Below, one piece after another: positions 20,208-32,074 of a stretch of DNA of 64,000 nt. Each line of letters opens with the position of its first letter. Within the stretch, counting starts at the first letter, position 1. The stretch covers positions 2,418,001 through 2,482,000 of the forward strand of contig NW_027469083.1 in NCBI RefSeq assembly GCF_051020765.1, read 5' to 3'. Both the position numbers and the translations under genes were made by a program. A model generated the notes under the pieces. That model made no database searches and was not told where the DNA came from. It saw nothing but the letters and a program-made list of their open reading frames with translations. This DNA comes from Lasioglossum baleicum. Taxonomy: Eukaryota > Arthropoda > Insecta > Hymenoptera > Halictidae.

Positions 20208-20275
20208 GACTACATTATCCTAACAACTAGTCAATTCACTCATAAGAGCACGTCAAGATAAAATTGACTAACATC

Positions 20276-20710
20276 TTACATTCTAATACATCTACTACGC
20301 CTCGAAGTTATTGAACCCACGCTCGCCACACTCTGCACTGGATTTCGAGGAATTTTTCGAACCACACCAGTTTTGGTTCTGACGAAAGGAACAACTCTTC
20401 TCACCTGTGCAGGAATTATTAGATCCCTCTGTACAATCGTTCTCGGCTCATCCACAGCTTCCCCTCGAAAACGTTCATTCATTATCCGCATTGCACGTTG
20501 CTTATGATGCCTAGCGGTTTATCTTAGGATCTTGTCCGCCCTACAGACATTTAACCATTTCCGTGACACTTGAGCAGCGCAAAGCAGAGACTTAGGCTCC
20601 AACTTGCGTAGAATCAGCTGGGATATCTCCGGCGGGAGTTCAGAAATGAAATCCAACTTGGCAGGTTCCAGTAGTCCTAGCGCACGGAGGAAAGACCTGA
20701 AGAACTCCAT
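20276..20710 (-). pseudogene. F-box gene with nonsense codon, array copy 4
   Basis: Codon 64 (CAA, Gln in the other copies) is TAA here (plus-strand bases 20519-20521), a single C-to-T change. It ends the protein just after the F-box (63 residues) and removes the basic tail. The rest of the frame (20276-20491 and beyond) is otherwise intact, so the lesion is recent. The promoter is unchanged. A truncated F-box-only peptide could still be made and might compete for SKP1, but it is more simply a dead copy. Confidence 0.9.
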
Positions 20711-20735
20711 GTTGCCGCTGCAGCGTCAGGATCTC

Positions 20736-20818
20736 GAATGATCTACTGTTCCAAATTTTGGGTTTATATACCCTTGGTTACGGTTGATCGCCTGTTCCGG
20801 TTCGGTGACCCGACCAAT
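20736..20818 (-). promoter_or_regulatory. CCAAT/TATA/Inr core promoter, unit 4
   Basis: TATATAA at 20764-20770, TCATTC at 20736-20741, inverted CCAAT at 20814-20818. It is intact although the gene carries a stop. Confidence 0.78.
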
Positions 20819-22238
20819 CAGGATCGAGCTCGGATGAATTTATGTTTGTCATTGTTATGTTAACTTGCTGTTGAGTGCACGCATCTGGAAATAAATCGTT
20901 GAACTTGTTCGCCGTATATCAAACTCTAGGGAAATGTTTCTGTTTGGAATACCTTATGAAAATGTTTCATTTTGGAATACGCCATGAAATATGTAGATAA
21001 CATAAATTTACATCTTAAGATGTTTTCTTTCAATGACATAGGGAGTGGTATAGGTATGATGTTTAACCTACCGTCGGGCGCAGCGGTGCTAGGAGATACA
21101 TCAATCACTATTTTGTGCAGTGTGATACATGCTTAAGCGGCGCAAACCCCTAGCTACTAGTAGCTTAATGTAAATGCTGTAATGTTGATTAGTTTTACAT
21201 TTCAGAGACTCATTGTCTTAACCCTCATACGCTCCTCAAGAATATTTTCCTCAATCCGCGAATGGTTCGTAAGTCGGTCCGGATTGAGATCAGCTTGAGC
21301 CCAACGCTAGATTTCTAAAAACCGCGCGGAAATTGCGTAACAGCAACGGAGGAAATTACAGGGGCCGCCACACCGCTTAGGGAAACTAAATTCCTCAATT
21401 TCGAACAAATTTCGGATCTTATGGTTAGGACAGAGACGGAACGAAGCTAGCAGCCACTAGTGCGATAAAGATGGTACATTAGATAGAAGTCCAGACTTTG
21501 TAAACTCAAACGTCGAAAAAAACTTCTTTTTTATATTCATGTTCCCTGACACCCCCCCGCGGAGAGGGGAAATTAGTTTAGATTGCCCCGAGGCTGACAA
21601 AACCCCCGACCCGCTAGGTCATACCGGGAGTTTTGAGGGAATCAGAGTCAATCACAGTTCTGAACTAAAAAGAGAGGAAATTCTGGTGGAGGACAGGCGC
21701 AAAGTTTAGTATTTTGTTCCTACCACCCCTGAGTAGGGTGTCATTTGAAAGAGCTCGGGAAGAGGTATTGAGCCTCATAGGCTAGGAGCGCCTCCGAGGT
21801 CATCCGAAGGGCGTATAGCGTTTCTCGTAAATTAGAAAAGTTCTGTATGTATTTGGAGTCGCGAGGGCATTAGGATCTCTATCCCGAGGTCAGAGTGGAG
21901 GTGCCTTTGACTTTGAAAATTCTGACAAAGCCAAAGGTCTTGGAAACCTTTTTCAGATTTTCAAGGTCAAGGTCAAAGTCAAAGGTGCAGGCGGGATCAG
22001 GAACCTCCCCCGAAGGTCGCCATATAAATTTGCGGTGTCGAGCGACAACAAGTAGTGAAAAATGGCATAGAATAGGTTAATTTAGCAATTAAGGATTTAG
22101 GTTTTAGGCTGCGTGCGGATAGGAATAGTGTTAAACGGTTAGATTTAAGAGTGCGGTTTCAATGTTTCATATTGTTTGGATTGACATCTGTAAGGAAAAA
22201 ATAAAATCCAGGTTAGGTTCATTTTTATTAAAATTGAT

Positions 22239-23727
22239 ATTTGTATTTGACGGATCGGCACGTCGACATCGCGTAGTGTCTCACTTTCTCGAGAGATGTC
22301 GCGCGCGGTACTCTCTGTCGGTCGTTCCGCGGTCCGTTCTCGATCCGGTGTCACTAGATGTCGCACTTTTCACTTTTCACTGTTACCGGGCAGCGGCCGG
22401 TTAACCTCACTTTGTCCCGTTTGCCACGTGTTCGTTATTCTCACTATGTCCGATTTACACACGCCAGGTCCCTGTTCGGGCGCCATGTAACAACCTGGTT
22501 TCCGTCGTCACGTCGGAAATTTCCTGCTTCGTCAATATAGCTCGCCGCTCCAGAGTTCGATGTTCGACGAGAGGAAAAATGTCGATGGGGAACGGGACGT
22601 GGTACACGGGTTCAAAATAACGACACTGATGTTTTCACTGACATGCTCGCTGCCGACGAGGACGCGCACGCGGGTTCTTCGGAATCGCGTTTCCGCGGCG
22701 GTTCACGCGATAACCGCGACGTTCGGGTACGGATACGCGTTATTCTCTCGGGCGCGTACGTCGCGGTTTTCCAGTACGGGACGCGTTACTTTCTCGGGTA
22801 CGACGCGCGTGTATTTCGGGACCGGTAATTGGGAAATCAGGATGGTATGGGAATTCCCTGCCCGAGTCTGGTCATTCGGATAGGTGACGTGGCGGTGCGC
22901 CGTACGCCATAATCCTCTCGGGCGGTTCAGGGACGACGAGCGACGGTTCGTCGTGCTCGTCGTTCGTTTCCGTCGGCGGTACACCTTAACGGACTCGCCG
23001 GTGGTGCACCTTGGCAGGAGAAAGAGTGACGGTACGTCGTGCTCTGGCTATGCTACAGGAAACAGGGCATTTTAGGAAGGAGGAGGGCTCCCGGCCTGAG
23101 TCTGGTCGGTTGGATTTCAACGTGGCGGGGCGCCGTGCGTTTACGTCCTCTCAGGCGGTTCTACGGCGACGAGCGATGGTTCATCGTGCTCGTCGTTCGT
23201 TCTCGCCGACGGTACGTCGTGACGAGGTAGCCGGTGGTGCACCTCGACTCTTTTCGAGAAGCTGTACGCCTTACTCTACCTTGGTGGAACGTAGTTCGTC
23301 ACCGTCGGGATGCCTCCCTGGGACAGGGACGTTGGTTCACAAGATGGCGGTACGCCGTACTCTGTCTACATAGTTCGGAACTGCAAGGAATACTTACTGG
23401 AGAGAACCGATTCAACTCGAGTCTCGATTGCGAAAAGCTCCCGCGGTCGCGTCGCGGCTTTTCTGACTATTCGTTCGATGAAGTCGGGTGACGGTGCGGC
23501 GCTAAACTTCGCGAATCTTCTACTGTTCTCGACCGCGTGCTAGACAACCGTTTCTCGTCCTTTTCCGTCGGTACTGGCTCGTCGCGCGGTCGTCGTGTCG
23601 AGCGTGACGCGTATCGGTGGTGCGCGCCGGTTTGGATCGGTTTCATTCGGCTCGGTTCGGTTCGCCTCGGTGCGCCTTGATACCTGGTTCTACTAGTAAC
23701 AGGCCTGCCCGTTACAGGTCTGTTACA
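22239..23727 (-). mobile_element. Truncated LTR retrotransposon (tRNA-Lys primer), unit 4
   Basis: Same remnant and same truncation point as in unit 1. LTR 22486-23727, primer site 22468-22485, leader 22239-22467. It has CTTTCTCGAGAG where unit 1 lacks one C, and GGTTTGGATCGGTTTCATT near the LTR end, subtype markers shared with unit 5. Confidence 0.85.
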
Positions 23728-23863
23728 ATACATATAGGGGAAAATTCTAACAAGATTTTCTTGTGGTCAAACAATGGATTATATGTACTTACTTAGACTA
23801 CATTATCCTAACAACTAGTCAATTCACTCATAAGAGCACGTCAAGATAAAATTGACTAACATC

Positions 23864-24298
23864 TTACATTCTAATACATCTACTACGCCTCGAAGTTATT
23901 GAACCCACGCTCGCCACACTCTGCACTGGATTTCGAGGAATTTTTCGAACCACTCCAGTTTTGGTTCTGACGAAAGGAACAACTCTTCTCACCTGTGCAG
24001 GAATTATTAGATCCCTCTGTACAATCGTTCTCGGCTCATCCACAGCTTCCCCTAGAAAACGTTCATTCATTATCCGCATTGCACGTTGCTTATGATGCCT
24101 AGCGGTTTGACTTAGGATTTTGTCTGCCCTACAGACATTTAACCATTTCCGTGACACTTGAGCAGCGCAAAGCAGAGACTTAGGCTCCAACTTGCGTAGA
24201 ATCAGCTGGGATATCTCCGGCGGGAGTTCAGAAATGAAATCCAACTTGGCAGGTTCCAGTAGTCCTAGCGCACGGAGGAAAGACCTGAAGAACTCCAT
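23864..24298 (-). CDS. F-box protein, array copy 5
   Basis: 144-residue F-box protein with Ser63 and Leu82, translation equal to copies 2 and 13. The downstream flank is the truncated tRNA-Lys LTR of unit 4. Confidence 0.78.
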   Translation of the reverse strand: MEFFRSFLRALGLLEPAKLDFISELPPEISQLILRKLEPKSLLCAAQVSRKWLNVCRADKILSQTARHHKQRAMRIMNERFLGEAVDEPRTIVQRDLIIPAQVRRVVPFVRTKTGVVRKIPRNPVQSVASVGSITSRRSRCIRM

Positions 24299-24323
24299 GT
24301 TGCCGCTGCAGCGTCAGGAACTC

Positions 24324-24406
24324 GAATGATCTACTGTTCCAAATTTTGGGTTTATATACCCTTGGTTACGGTTGATCCCCTGTTCCGGTTCGGTGACCCG
24401 ACCAAT
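24324..24406 (-). promoter_or_regulatory. CCAAT/TATA/Inr core promoter, unit 5
   Basis: TATATAA at 24352-24358, TCATTC at 24324-24329, inverted CCAAT at 24402-24406. Confidence 0.8.
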
Positions 24407-25835
24407 CAGGATCGAGCTCGGATGAATTTATGTTTGTCATTGTTATGTTAACTTGCTGTTGAGTGCACGCATCAGGAAATAAATTGTTGAATTTGTTTGC
24501 CGTATATCAAACTCTAGGGAAATGTTTCTGTTTGGAATACCTTATGAAAATGTTTCATTTTGGAGTACGCCATGAAATATGTAGATAACATAAATTTACA
24601 TCTTAAGATGTTTTCGTTCAATGACATAGGGAGTGGTATAGGTATGATGTTTAACCTACCGTCGGGCGCAGCGGTGCTAGGAGATACATCAATCACTATT
24701 TTGTGCAGTGTGATACATCCTTAAGCGGCGCAAACGCCTAGCTACTAGTAGCTTAATGTAAATGCTGTAATGTTGATTAGTTTTACATTTCAGAGACTCA
24801 TTGTCTTAACCCTCATACGCTCCTCAAGAATATTTTCCTCAATCCGCGAATGGTTCGTAAGTCGGTCCGGATTGAGATCAGCTTGAGCCCAACGCTAGAT
24901 TTCTAAAAACCGCGCGGAAATTGCGTAACAGCAACGGAGGAAATTAAGGGGCCGCCACACCGGTTAGGGAAACTAAATTCCTCAATTTCGAACAAATTTC
25001 GGATCTTATGGTTAGGACAGAGACGGAACGAAGCTAGCAGCCACTAGTGCGATAAAGATGGTACATTAGATAGAAGTCCAGACTTTGTAAACTCAAACGT
25101 CGAAAAAAACTTCTTTTTTATATTGATGTTCCCTGACACCCCCCCCCCCCCCCCGCGGAGTGGGGAAATTAGTTTAGATTGCCCCGAGGCCGACAAAACC
25201 CCCCGACCCGCTAGGTCATACCGGGAGTTTTGAGGGAATCAGAGTCAATCACAGTTCTGAACTAAAAAGAGAGGAAATTCTGGTGGAGGACAGGCGCAAA
25301 GTTTAGTATTTTGTTCCTACCACCCCCGAGTAGGGTGTCATTTGAAAGAGCTCGGGAAGAGGTATTGAGCCTCATAGGCTAGGAGCGCCTCCGAGGTCAT
25401 CCGAAGGGCGTATAGCGTTTCTCGTAAATTAGAAAAGTTCTGTATGTATTTGGAGTCGCGAGGGCATTAGGATCTCTATCCCGAGGTCAGAGTGGAGGTG
25501 CCTTTGACTTTGAAAATTCTGACAAAGCCAAAGGTCTTGGAAACCTTTTTCAGATTTTCAAGGTCAAGGTCAAAGTCAAAGGTGCAGGCGGGATCAGGAA
25601 CCTCCCCCGAAGGTCGCCATATAAATTTGCGGTGTCGAGCGACAACAAGTAGTGAAAAATGGCATAGAATAGGTTAATTTAGCAATTAAGGATTTAGGTT
25701 TTAGGCTGCGTGCGGATAGGAATAGTGTTAAACGGTTAGATTTAAGAGTGCGGTTTCAATGTTTCATATTGTTTGGATTGACATCTGTAAGGAAAAAATA
25801 AAATCCAGGTTAGGTTCATTTTTATTAAAATTGAT

Positions 25836-27324
25836 ATTTGTATTTGACGGATCGGCACGTCGACATCGCGTAGTGTCTCACTTTCTCGAGAGATGTCGCG
25901 CGCGGTACTCTCTGTCGGTCGTTCCGCGGTCCGTTCTCGATCCGGTGTCACTAGATGTCGCACTTTTCACTTTTCACTGTTACCGGGCAGCGGCCGGTTA
26001 ACCTCACTTTGTCCCGTTTGCCACGTGTTCGTTATTCTCACTATGTCCGATTTACACACGCCAGGTCCCTGTTCGGGCGCCATGTAACAACCTGGTTTCC
26101 GTCGTCACGTCGGAAATTTCCTGCTTCGTCAATATAGCTCGCCGCTCCAGAGTTCGATGTTCGACGAGAGGAAAAATGTCGATGGGGAACGGGACGTGGT
26201 ACACGGGTTCAAAATAACGACACTGATGTTTTCACTGACATGCTCGCTGCCGACGAGGACGCGCACGCGGGTTCTTCGGAATCGCGTTTCCGCGGCGGTT
26301 CACGCGATAACCGCGACGTTCGGGTACGGATACGCGTTATTCTCTCGGGCGCGTACGTCGCGGTTTTCCAGTACGGGACGCGTTACTTTCTCGGGTACGA
26401 CGCGCGTGTATTTCGGGACCGGTAATTGGGAAATCAGGATGGTATGGGAATTCCCTGCCCGAGTCTGGTCATTCGGATAGGTGACGTGGCGGTGCGCCGT
26501 ACGCCATAATCCTCTCGGGCGGTTCAGGGACGACGAGCGACGGTTCGTCGTGCTCGTCGTTCGTTTCCGTCGGCGGTACACCTTAACGGACTCGCCGGTG
26601 GTGCACCTTGGCAGGAGAAAGAGTGACGGTACGTCGTGCTCTGGCTATGCTACAGGAAACAGGGCATTTTAGGAAGGAGGAGGGCTCCCGGCCTGAGTCT
26701 GGTCGGTTGGATTTCAACGTGGCGGGGCGCCGTGCGTTTACGTCCTCTCAGGCGGTTCTACGGCGACGAGCGATGGTTCATCGTGCTCGTCGTTCGTTCT
26801 CGCCGACGGTACGTCGTGACGAGGTAGCCGGTGGTGCACCTCGACTCTTTTCGAGAAGCTGTACGCCTTACTCTACCTTGGTGGAACGTAGTTCGTCACC
26901 GTCGGGATGCCTCCCTGGGACAGGGACGTTGGTTCACAAGATGGCGGTACGCCGTACTCTGTCTACATAGTTCGGAACTGCAAGGAATACTTACTGGAGA
27001 GAACCGATTCAACTCGAGTCTCGATTGCGAAAAGCTCCCGCGGTCGCGTCGCGGCTTTTCTGACTATTCGTTCGATGAAGTCGGGTGACGGTGCGGCGCT
27101 AAACTTCGCGAATCTTCTACTGTTCTCGACCGCGTGCTAGACAACCGTTTCTCGTCCTTTTCCGTCGGTACTGGCTCGTCGCGCGGTCGTCGTGTCGAGC
27201 GTGACGCGTATCGGTGGTGCGCGCCGGTTTGGATCGGTTTCATTCGGCTCGGTTCGGTTCGCCTCGGTGCGCCTTGATACCTGGTTCTACTAGTAACAGG
27301 CCTGCCCGTTACAGGTCTGTTACA
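25836..27324 (-). mobile_element. Truncated LTR retrotransposon (tRNA-Lys primer), unit 5
   Basis: Same remnant. LTR 26083-27324, primer site 26065-26082, leader 25836-26064. Subtype as in unit 4. Confidence 0.85.
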
Positions 27325-27460
27325 ATACATATAGGGGAAAATTCTAACAAGATTTTCTTGTGGTCAAACAATGGATTATATGTACTTACTTAGACTACAT
27401 TATCCTAACAACTAGTCAATTCACTCATAAGAGCACGTCAAGATAAAATTGACTAACATC

Positions 27461-27895
27461 TTACATTCTAATACATCTACTACGCCTCGAAGTTATTGAA
27501 CCCACGCTCGCCACACTCTGCACTGGATTTCGAGGAATTTTTCGAACCACTCCAGTTTTGGTTCTGACGAAAGGAACAACTCTTCTCACCTGTGCAGGAA
27601 TTATTAGATCCCTCTGTACAATCGTTCTCGGCTCATCCACAGCTTCCCCTAGAAAACGTTCATTCATTATCCGCATTGCACGTTGCTTATCATGCCTAGC
27701 GGTTTGACTTAGGATTTTGTCTGCCCTACAGACATTTAACCATTTCCGTGACACTTGAGCAGCGCAAAGCAGAGACTTAGGCTCCAACTTGCGTAGAATC
27801 AGCTGGGATATCTCCGGCGGGAGTTCAGAAATGAAATCCAACTTGGCAGGTTCCAGTAGTCCTAGCGCACGGAGGAAAGACCTGAAGAACTCCAT
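27461..27895 (-). CDS. F-box protein, array copy 6
   Basis: 144-residue F-box protein like copy 2 but with Asp69 in place of His69, a private change. The downstream flank is the truncated tRNA-Lys LTR of unit 5. Confidence 0.78.
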   Translation of the reverse strand: MEFFRSFLRALGLLEPAKLDFISELPPEISQLILRKLEPKSLLCAAQVSRKWLNVCRADKILSQTARHDKQRAMRIMNERFLGEAVDEPRTIVQRDLIIPAQVRRVVPFVRTKTGVVRKIPRNPVQSVASVGSITSRRSRCIRM

Positions 27896-27920
27896 GTTGC
27901 CGCTGCAGCGTCAGGAACTC

Positions 27921-28003
27921 GAATGATCTACTGTCCCAAATTTTGGGTTTATATACCCTTGGTTACGGTTGATCCCCTGTTCCGGTTCGGTGACCCGACC
28001 AAT
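27921..28003 (-). promoter_or_regulatory. CCAAT/TATA/Inr core promoter, unit 6
   Basis: TATATAA at 27949-27955, TCATTC at 27921-27926, inverted CCAAT at 27999-28003. One T-to-C change lies between the TATA box and the initiator (TGTCCC instead of TGTTCC on the plus strand). Confidence 0.8.
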
Positions 28004-30372
28004 CAGGATCGAGCTCGGATGAATTTATGTTTGTCATTGTTATGTTAACTTGCTGTTGAGTGCACGCATCAGGAAATAAATTGTTGAATTTGTTTGCCGT
28101 ATATCAAACTCTAGGGAAATGTTTCTGTTTGGAATACCTTATGAAAATGTTTCATTTTGGAGTACGCCATGAAATATGTAGATAACATAAATTTACATCT
28201 TAAGATGTTTTCGTTCAATGACATAGGGAGTGGTATAGGTATGATGTTTAACCTACCGTCGGGCGCAGCGGTGCTAGGAGATACATCAATCACTATTTTG
28301 TGCAGTGTGATACATCCTTAAGCGGCGCAAACGCCTAGCTACTAGTAGCTTAATGTAAATGCTGTAATGTTGATTAGTTTTACATTTCAGAGACTCATTG
28401 TCTTAACCCTCATACGCTCCTCAAGAATATTTTCCTCAATCCGCGAATGGTTCGTAAGTCGGTCCGGATTGAGATCAGCTTGAGCCCAACGCTAGATTTC
28501 TAAAAACCGCGCGGAAATTGCGTAACAGCAACGGAGGAAATTAAGGGGCCGCCACACCGGTTAGGGAAACTAAATTCCTCAATTTCGAACAAATTTCGGA
28601 TCTTATGGTTAGGACAGAGACGGAACGAAGCTAGCAGCCACTAGTGCGATAAAGATGGTACATTAGATAGAAGTCCAGACTTTGTAAACTCAAACGTCGA
28701 AAAAAACTTCTTTTTTATATTGATGTTCCCTGACACCCCCCCCCCCCGCGGAGTGGGGAAATTAGTTTAGATTGCCCCGAGGCCGACAAAACCCCCCGAC
28801 CCGCTAGGTCATACCGGGAGTTTTGAGGGAATCAGAGTCAATCACAGTTCTAAACTAAAAAGAGAGGAAATTCTGGTGGAGGACAGGCGCAAAGTTTAGT
28901 ATTTTGTTCCTACCACCCCCGAGTAGGGTGTCATTTGAAAGAGCTCGGGAAGAGGTATTGAGCCTCATAGGCTAGGAGCGCCTCCGAGGTCATCCGAAGG
29001 GCGTATAGCGTTTCTCGTAAATTAGAAAAGTTCTGTATGTATTTGGAGTCGCGAGGGCATTAGGATCTCGATCCCGAGGTCAGAGTGGAGGTGCCTTTGA
29101 CTTTGAAAATTCTGACAAAGCCAAAGGTCTTGGAAACCTTTTTCAGATTTTGAAGGTCAAGGTCAAGGTCAAAGGTGCAGGCGGGATCAGGAACCTCCCC
29201 CGAAGGCCGCCATATAAATTTGTGGTGTCGAGCGACAAAAAGTAGTGAAAAATGGCATAGAATAGGTTAATTTAGCAATTAAGGATTTAGATTTTAGGCT
29301 GCGTGCGGATAGGAATAGTGTTAAACGGTTAGATTTAAGAGTGCGGTTTCAATGTTTCATATAGTTTGGATTGACATCTGTAAGGAAAAAATAAAATCCA
29401 GGTTAGGTTAATTTTTATTAAAATTGATTATAAAAAAAATGGACCACAATTACGATTATGAAATTTCGTGCGCGCCAAAGAACTGTGTTTACGGAACCTT
29501 TAAATGGACAGAAAATAAATGACCCCCGCCGATTATGAATACGAAATTTCGAAAAAAAATTTTTTCTGTAAATGATACGCGTTACACTTGTGTTATATGA
29601 TTACGAAATATTGCAAAAAATCGATTGTCACGATAAAATTTTGGTAACAAAGGCGATCTAGATTGGGCGCCGAAAAAAGAAGGTTCGAGAAGAAGTATCA
29701 AAAGCTCTCATGATTTATTTAAACATATTTCAACGAATTGCAGCAATGTATTACGTCATTTGTAATGAAAGATTATTTGATGTTATAGGATCGGATTTTT
29801 CCAAGATCCCTGTTTCTGATCACAGACACTGTGTTAAACTGAAGCACTTCAATTTAACATGCACTATTTCATATATTGGATGATTGCAAAAGCTCATACT
29901 CAATTTACCCCGTGAACTTGTCTGAAACTAAACGTGCAACTTCTACGGAAAAGGAAATCACAGGTTGTAAAATGTTCGGAGACAATTATAGAAAACAGAG
30001 TTACAGACTATATAATTGATTAATAAAACTGTTATTTATCCCAAATAGGGTACGAACTTTTGCAAACACATTACTAATACATTACGTTTAGTAATACATT
30101 ATTGGCTAACGATTGAAGGCTGTTAAAGGATCTGGTAAAGAATCATTGGTCATGGACTTTAGAAAATGACGAAAAGATATTATATCTTAAATATAAACAT
30201 ATTATTAATATATTCAACGAAAAATATCCTGCATCGCTTATGGGAAGCAGTAGTCAGATTTTTTAAAAAATACTGTCCACACTTGGACATCAGTCAATTA
30301 TACATATAGGGGAAAATTATAACAAGATTTTCTTGTGGTCAAACAATGGATTATATGTACTTACTTAGACTA

Positions 30373-30827
30373 TGTTTATGCACACACTTGTAAGAGGATA
30401 ACTGGAAGTATCCTGACAAGGATATACAGTGATCGACGAAGGAGGAAGAACTAAACACTTTTCCGATTCACTTTAGCACAATCAGAGTTCGTTTATTCAC
30501 TGATACTAGCGATTGAACGCGCCGTAACAAGATTGTTTGAGAAACGTGCGTTAGTACAATACTGAATACTGACTCCGGAAGTTTAGAGTCCGCGTGCGTT
30601 GAACAACTGGAATACAGCGTAACGGCGATGGGCGCGTGTGTTTTGCCACGAGTGGTCTCGAAGGAACAGGTCGTAGTCCGCTGTGTCGAAGACAATCATC
30701 CGAATGTTATGAAGATGAGCGGTTGACACACAATTTTCGTCATAAAGTCGAGTAGCGCTGTCGCGACGCCGAATTGTGTAACGACTTGTGTGGAACTACA
30801 GTTAGCCGGGAGTTCGAATACTGAACA
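30373..30827 (-). repeat. BEL 3' LTR, unit 6
   Basis: 455 bp, same as the other BEL LTRs. The following 30828-31000 is the non-coding 3' leader with the second polypurine-like tract. Confidence 0.95.
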
Positions 30828-31000
30828 TACCGCCCGCCTTGGATGTACGCATCCAATAACAGAGGAAACGATTTCGATGCAATCAGTCGATGCATTAATT
30901 TAAATTGTTCAAATGACACCGCCCGCCTTGACGCACATGAACGCATTTAGACCATGTAATAGTGCGAGGAACATTCTCTCGTAACTATCATTTAGCGGAT

Positions 31001-32074
31001 TTAATTTTCGGGTACATTGTCGGTTTCGCGCGAGAGTTCCTCATTGATGTCAACGGGAAGAAAACAGAGTTTTACAATCGGACGTTTGTATTCCGAAGTG
31101 GCAGTCTTAACAGTCACGACGCGAGTAATACCGTCCGCTCCTGGATGGCATTGAATGATACGTGCGAGCTCCCATTTACAGGGTGGCGCGAGGGTGTTTC
31201 GAAGAAGGACAATTCGACCCACCGTAGCGAGACGATTCGCGGTGTGCCATTTTGGGCGCTGTTGCAATGAGTGGAGGTAATCAGTCGACCATGCCTTCCA
31301 GACGCTCTCATACAATTTCCTTAATAATTGCCACCGAGTCAGTCGCGAGTCATGCACATCCAAGAGCGAAGCGGACGGTACTGTCGTAATCGCGGTGCCG
31401 ATCAGGAAGTGACCGGGCGTGAGAGCGGTATAATCGTCAAGATTATCTGACGACGGGGCGATCGGGCGGGAGTTCATACATGCCTCAATTTGAGACAGTA
31501 CCGTGGTCAGCTCTTCGAATGTGAGAGTGGTCGCGCCGATCACTCGTTTCAAATGATATTTTAGACTTCGGATACCGGCTTCCCACAAACCGCCGAAATG
31601 CGGAGCGGAAGGGGGAATGAAATGCCAAGCAACTTGATCACTCGCGAGCATGTTTCGCACCGTCGGATCGCGTGTTGCAGCTCGGAATGCCGCAGTCACT
31701 TCCCTATCGGCGCCCTGAAAAGTAGTTCCGTTATCGCTATACATGGCGACCGGTAGCCCACGGCGCGAGCTGAACCGATCATAACATGCCATGAACGCAG
31801 CGGTAGTGTACGACCCTACTAGTTCGATGTGTACAGCGCGTGTTGTCATGCAGACGAATAATGCAATATATGCTTTTGTGGACTTGTGTCCGCGTCCGGA
31901 GGTGGTTCGCACCGGGATAGGGCCCGCATAATCCACGCCGCAATGTAAAAATGCTCGTTCGGCGCGAGTAACGCGTACTGACGGAAGGTCTCCCATTAAC
32001 TCGGAAGGGATCGTGGCACGTTCGCGCGCGCATCGAACACATCGGTGTATCACTTGACGCGTCCGCAAAACCAT
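31001..32074 (-). CDS. BEL integrase/DUF5641 frame (unit 6)
   Basis: 357 codons. The first residues keep only the C-terminal half of the integrase zinc site (HRCVRC, residues 10-15). The integrase core has Asp48 (VDYAGPI), Asp114 (YSDNGTTF) and Glu165 (HFGGLWEAG). The region about 214-330 is DUF5641-like. The ATG lies at the deletion junction and is probably not a real start, because in an intact element this is the 3' part of pol. The frame has no stops up to its natural end. Confidence 0.9.
   Translation of the reverse strand: MVLRTRQVIHRCVRCARERATIPSELMGDLPSVRVTRAERAFLHCGVDYAGPIPVRTTSGRGHKSTKAYIALFVCMTTRAVHIELVGSYTTAAFMACYDRFSSRRGLPVAMYSDNGTTFQGADREVTAAFRAATRDPTVRNMLASDQVAWHFIPPSAPHFGGLWEAGIRSLKYHLKRVIGATTLTFEELTTVLSQIEACMNSRPIAPSSDNLDDYTALTPGHFLIGTAITTVPSASLLDVHDSRLTRWQLLRKLYESVWKAWSTDYLHSLQQRPKWHTANRLATVGRIVLLRNTLAPPCKWELARIIQCHPGADGITRVVTVKTATSEYKRPIVKLCFLPVDINEELSRETDNVPEN

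Larger units (their letters stand above)
7224..20212. repeat. Tandem unit 3 (12,989 bp; BEL + nested copia)
   Basis: A plain ~2,978-bp unit interrupted at the GACTA site by a BEL/Pao element that itself contains a copia element. The F-box gene is at 7287-7721 and poly(C) is 15 bases (8562-8576). The stretch 7830-10196 is non-coding unit sequence in which I see no gene. Confidence 0.95.
20213..23800. repeat. Tandem unit 4 (3,588 bp; type L)
   Basis: Contains the F-box pseudogene at 20276-20710, a 7-base poly(C) tract (21552-21558) and the truncated tRNA-Lys LTR element at 22239-23727. Two private-looking markers, TACATGCTTAAGC near 21126 and GGAAATTACAGGGG near 21352, recur only in unit 10. 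Confidence 0.95.
23801..27397. repeat. Tandem unit 5 (3,597 bp; type L)
   Basis: F-box gene at 23864-24298, 16-base poly(C) (25139-25154), truncated tRNA-Lys LTR element at 25836-27324. Its front half resembles units 2, 6 and 13, while the back half (AGGTCA cluster and LTR remnant) resembles unit 4, so the unit looks mosaic. I see no other gene in it. Confidence 0.95.
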
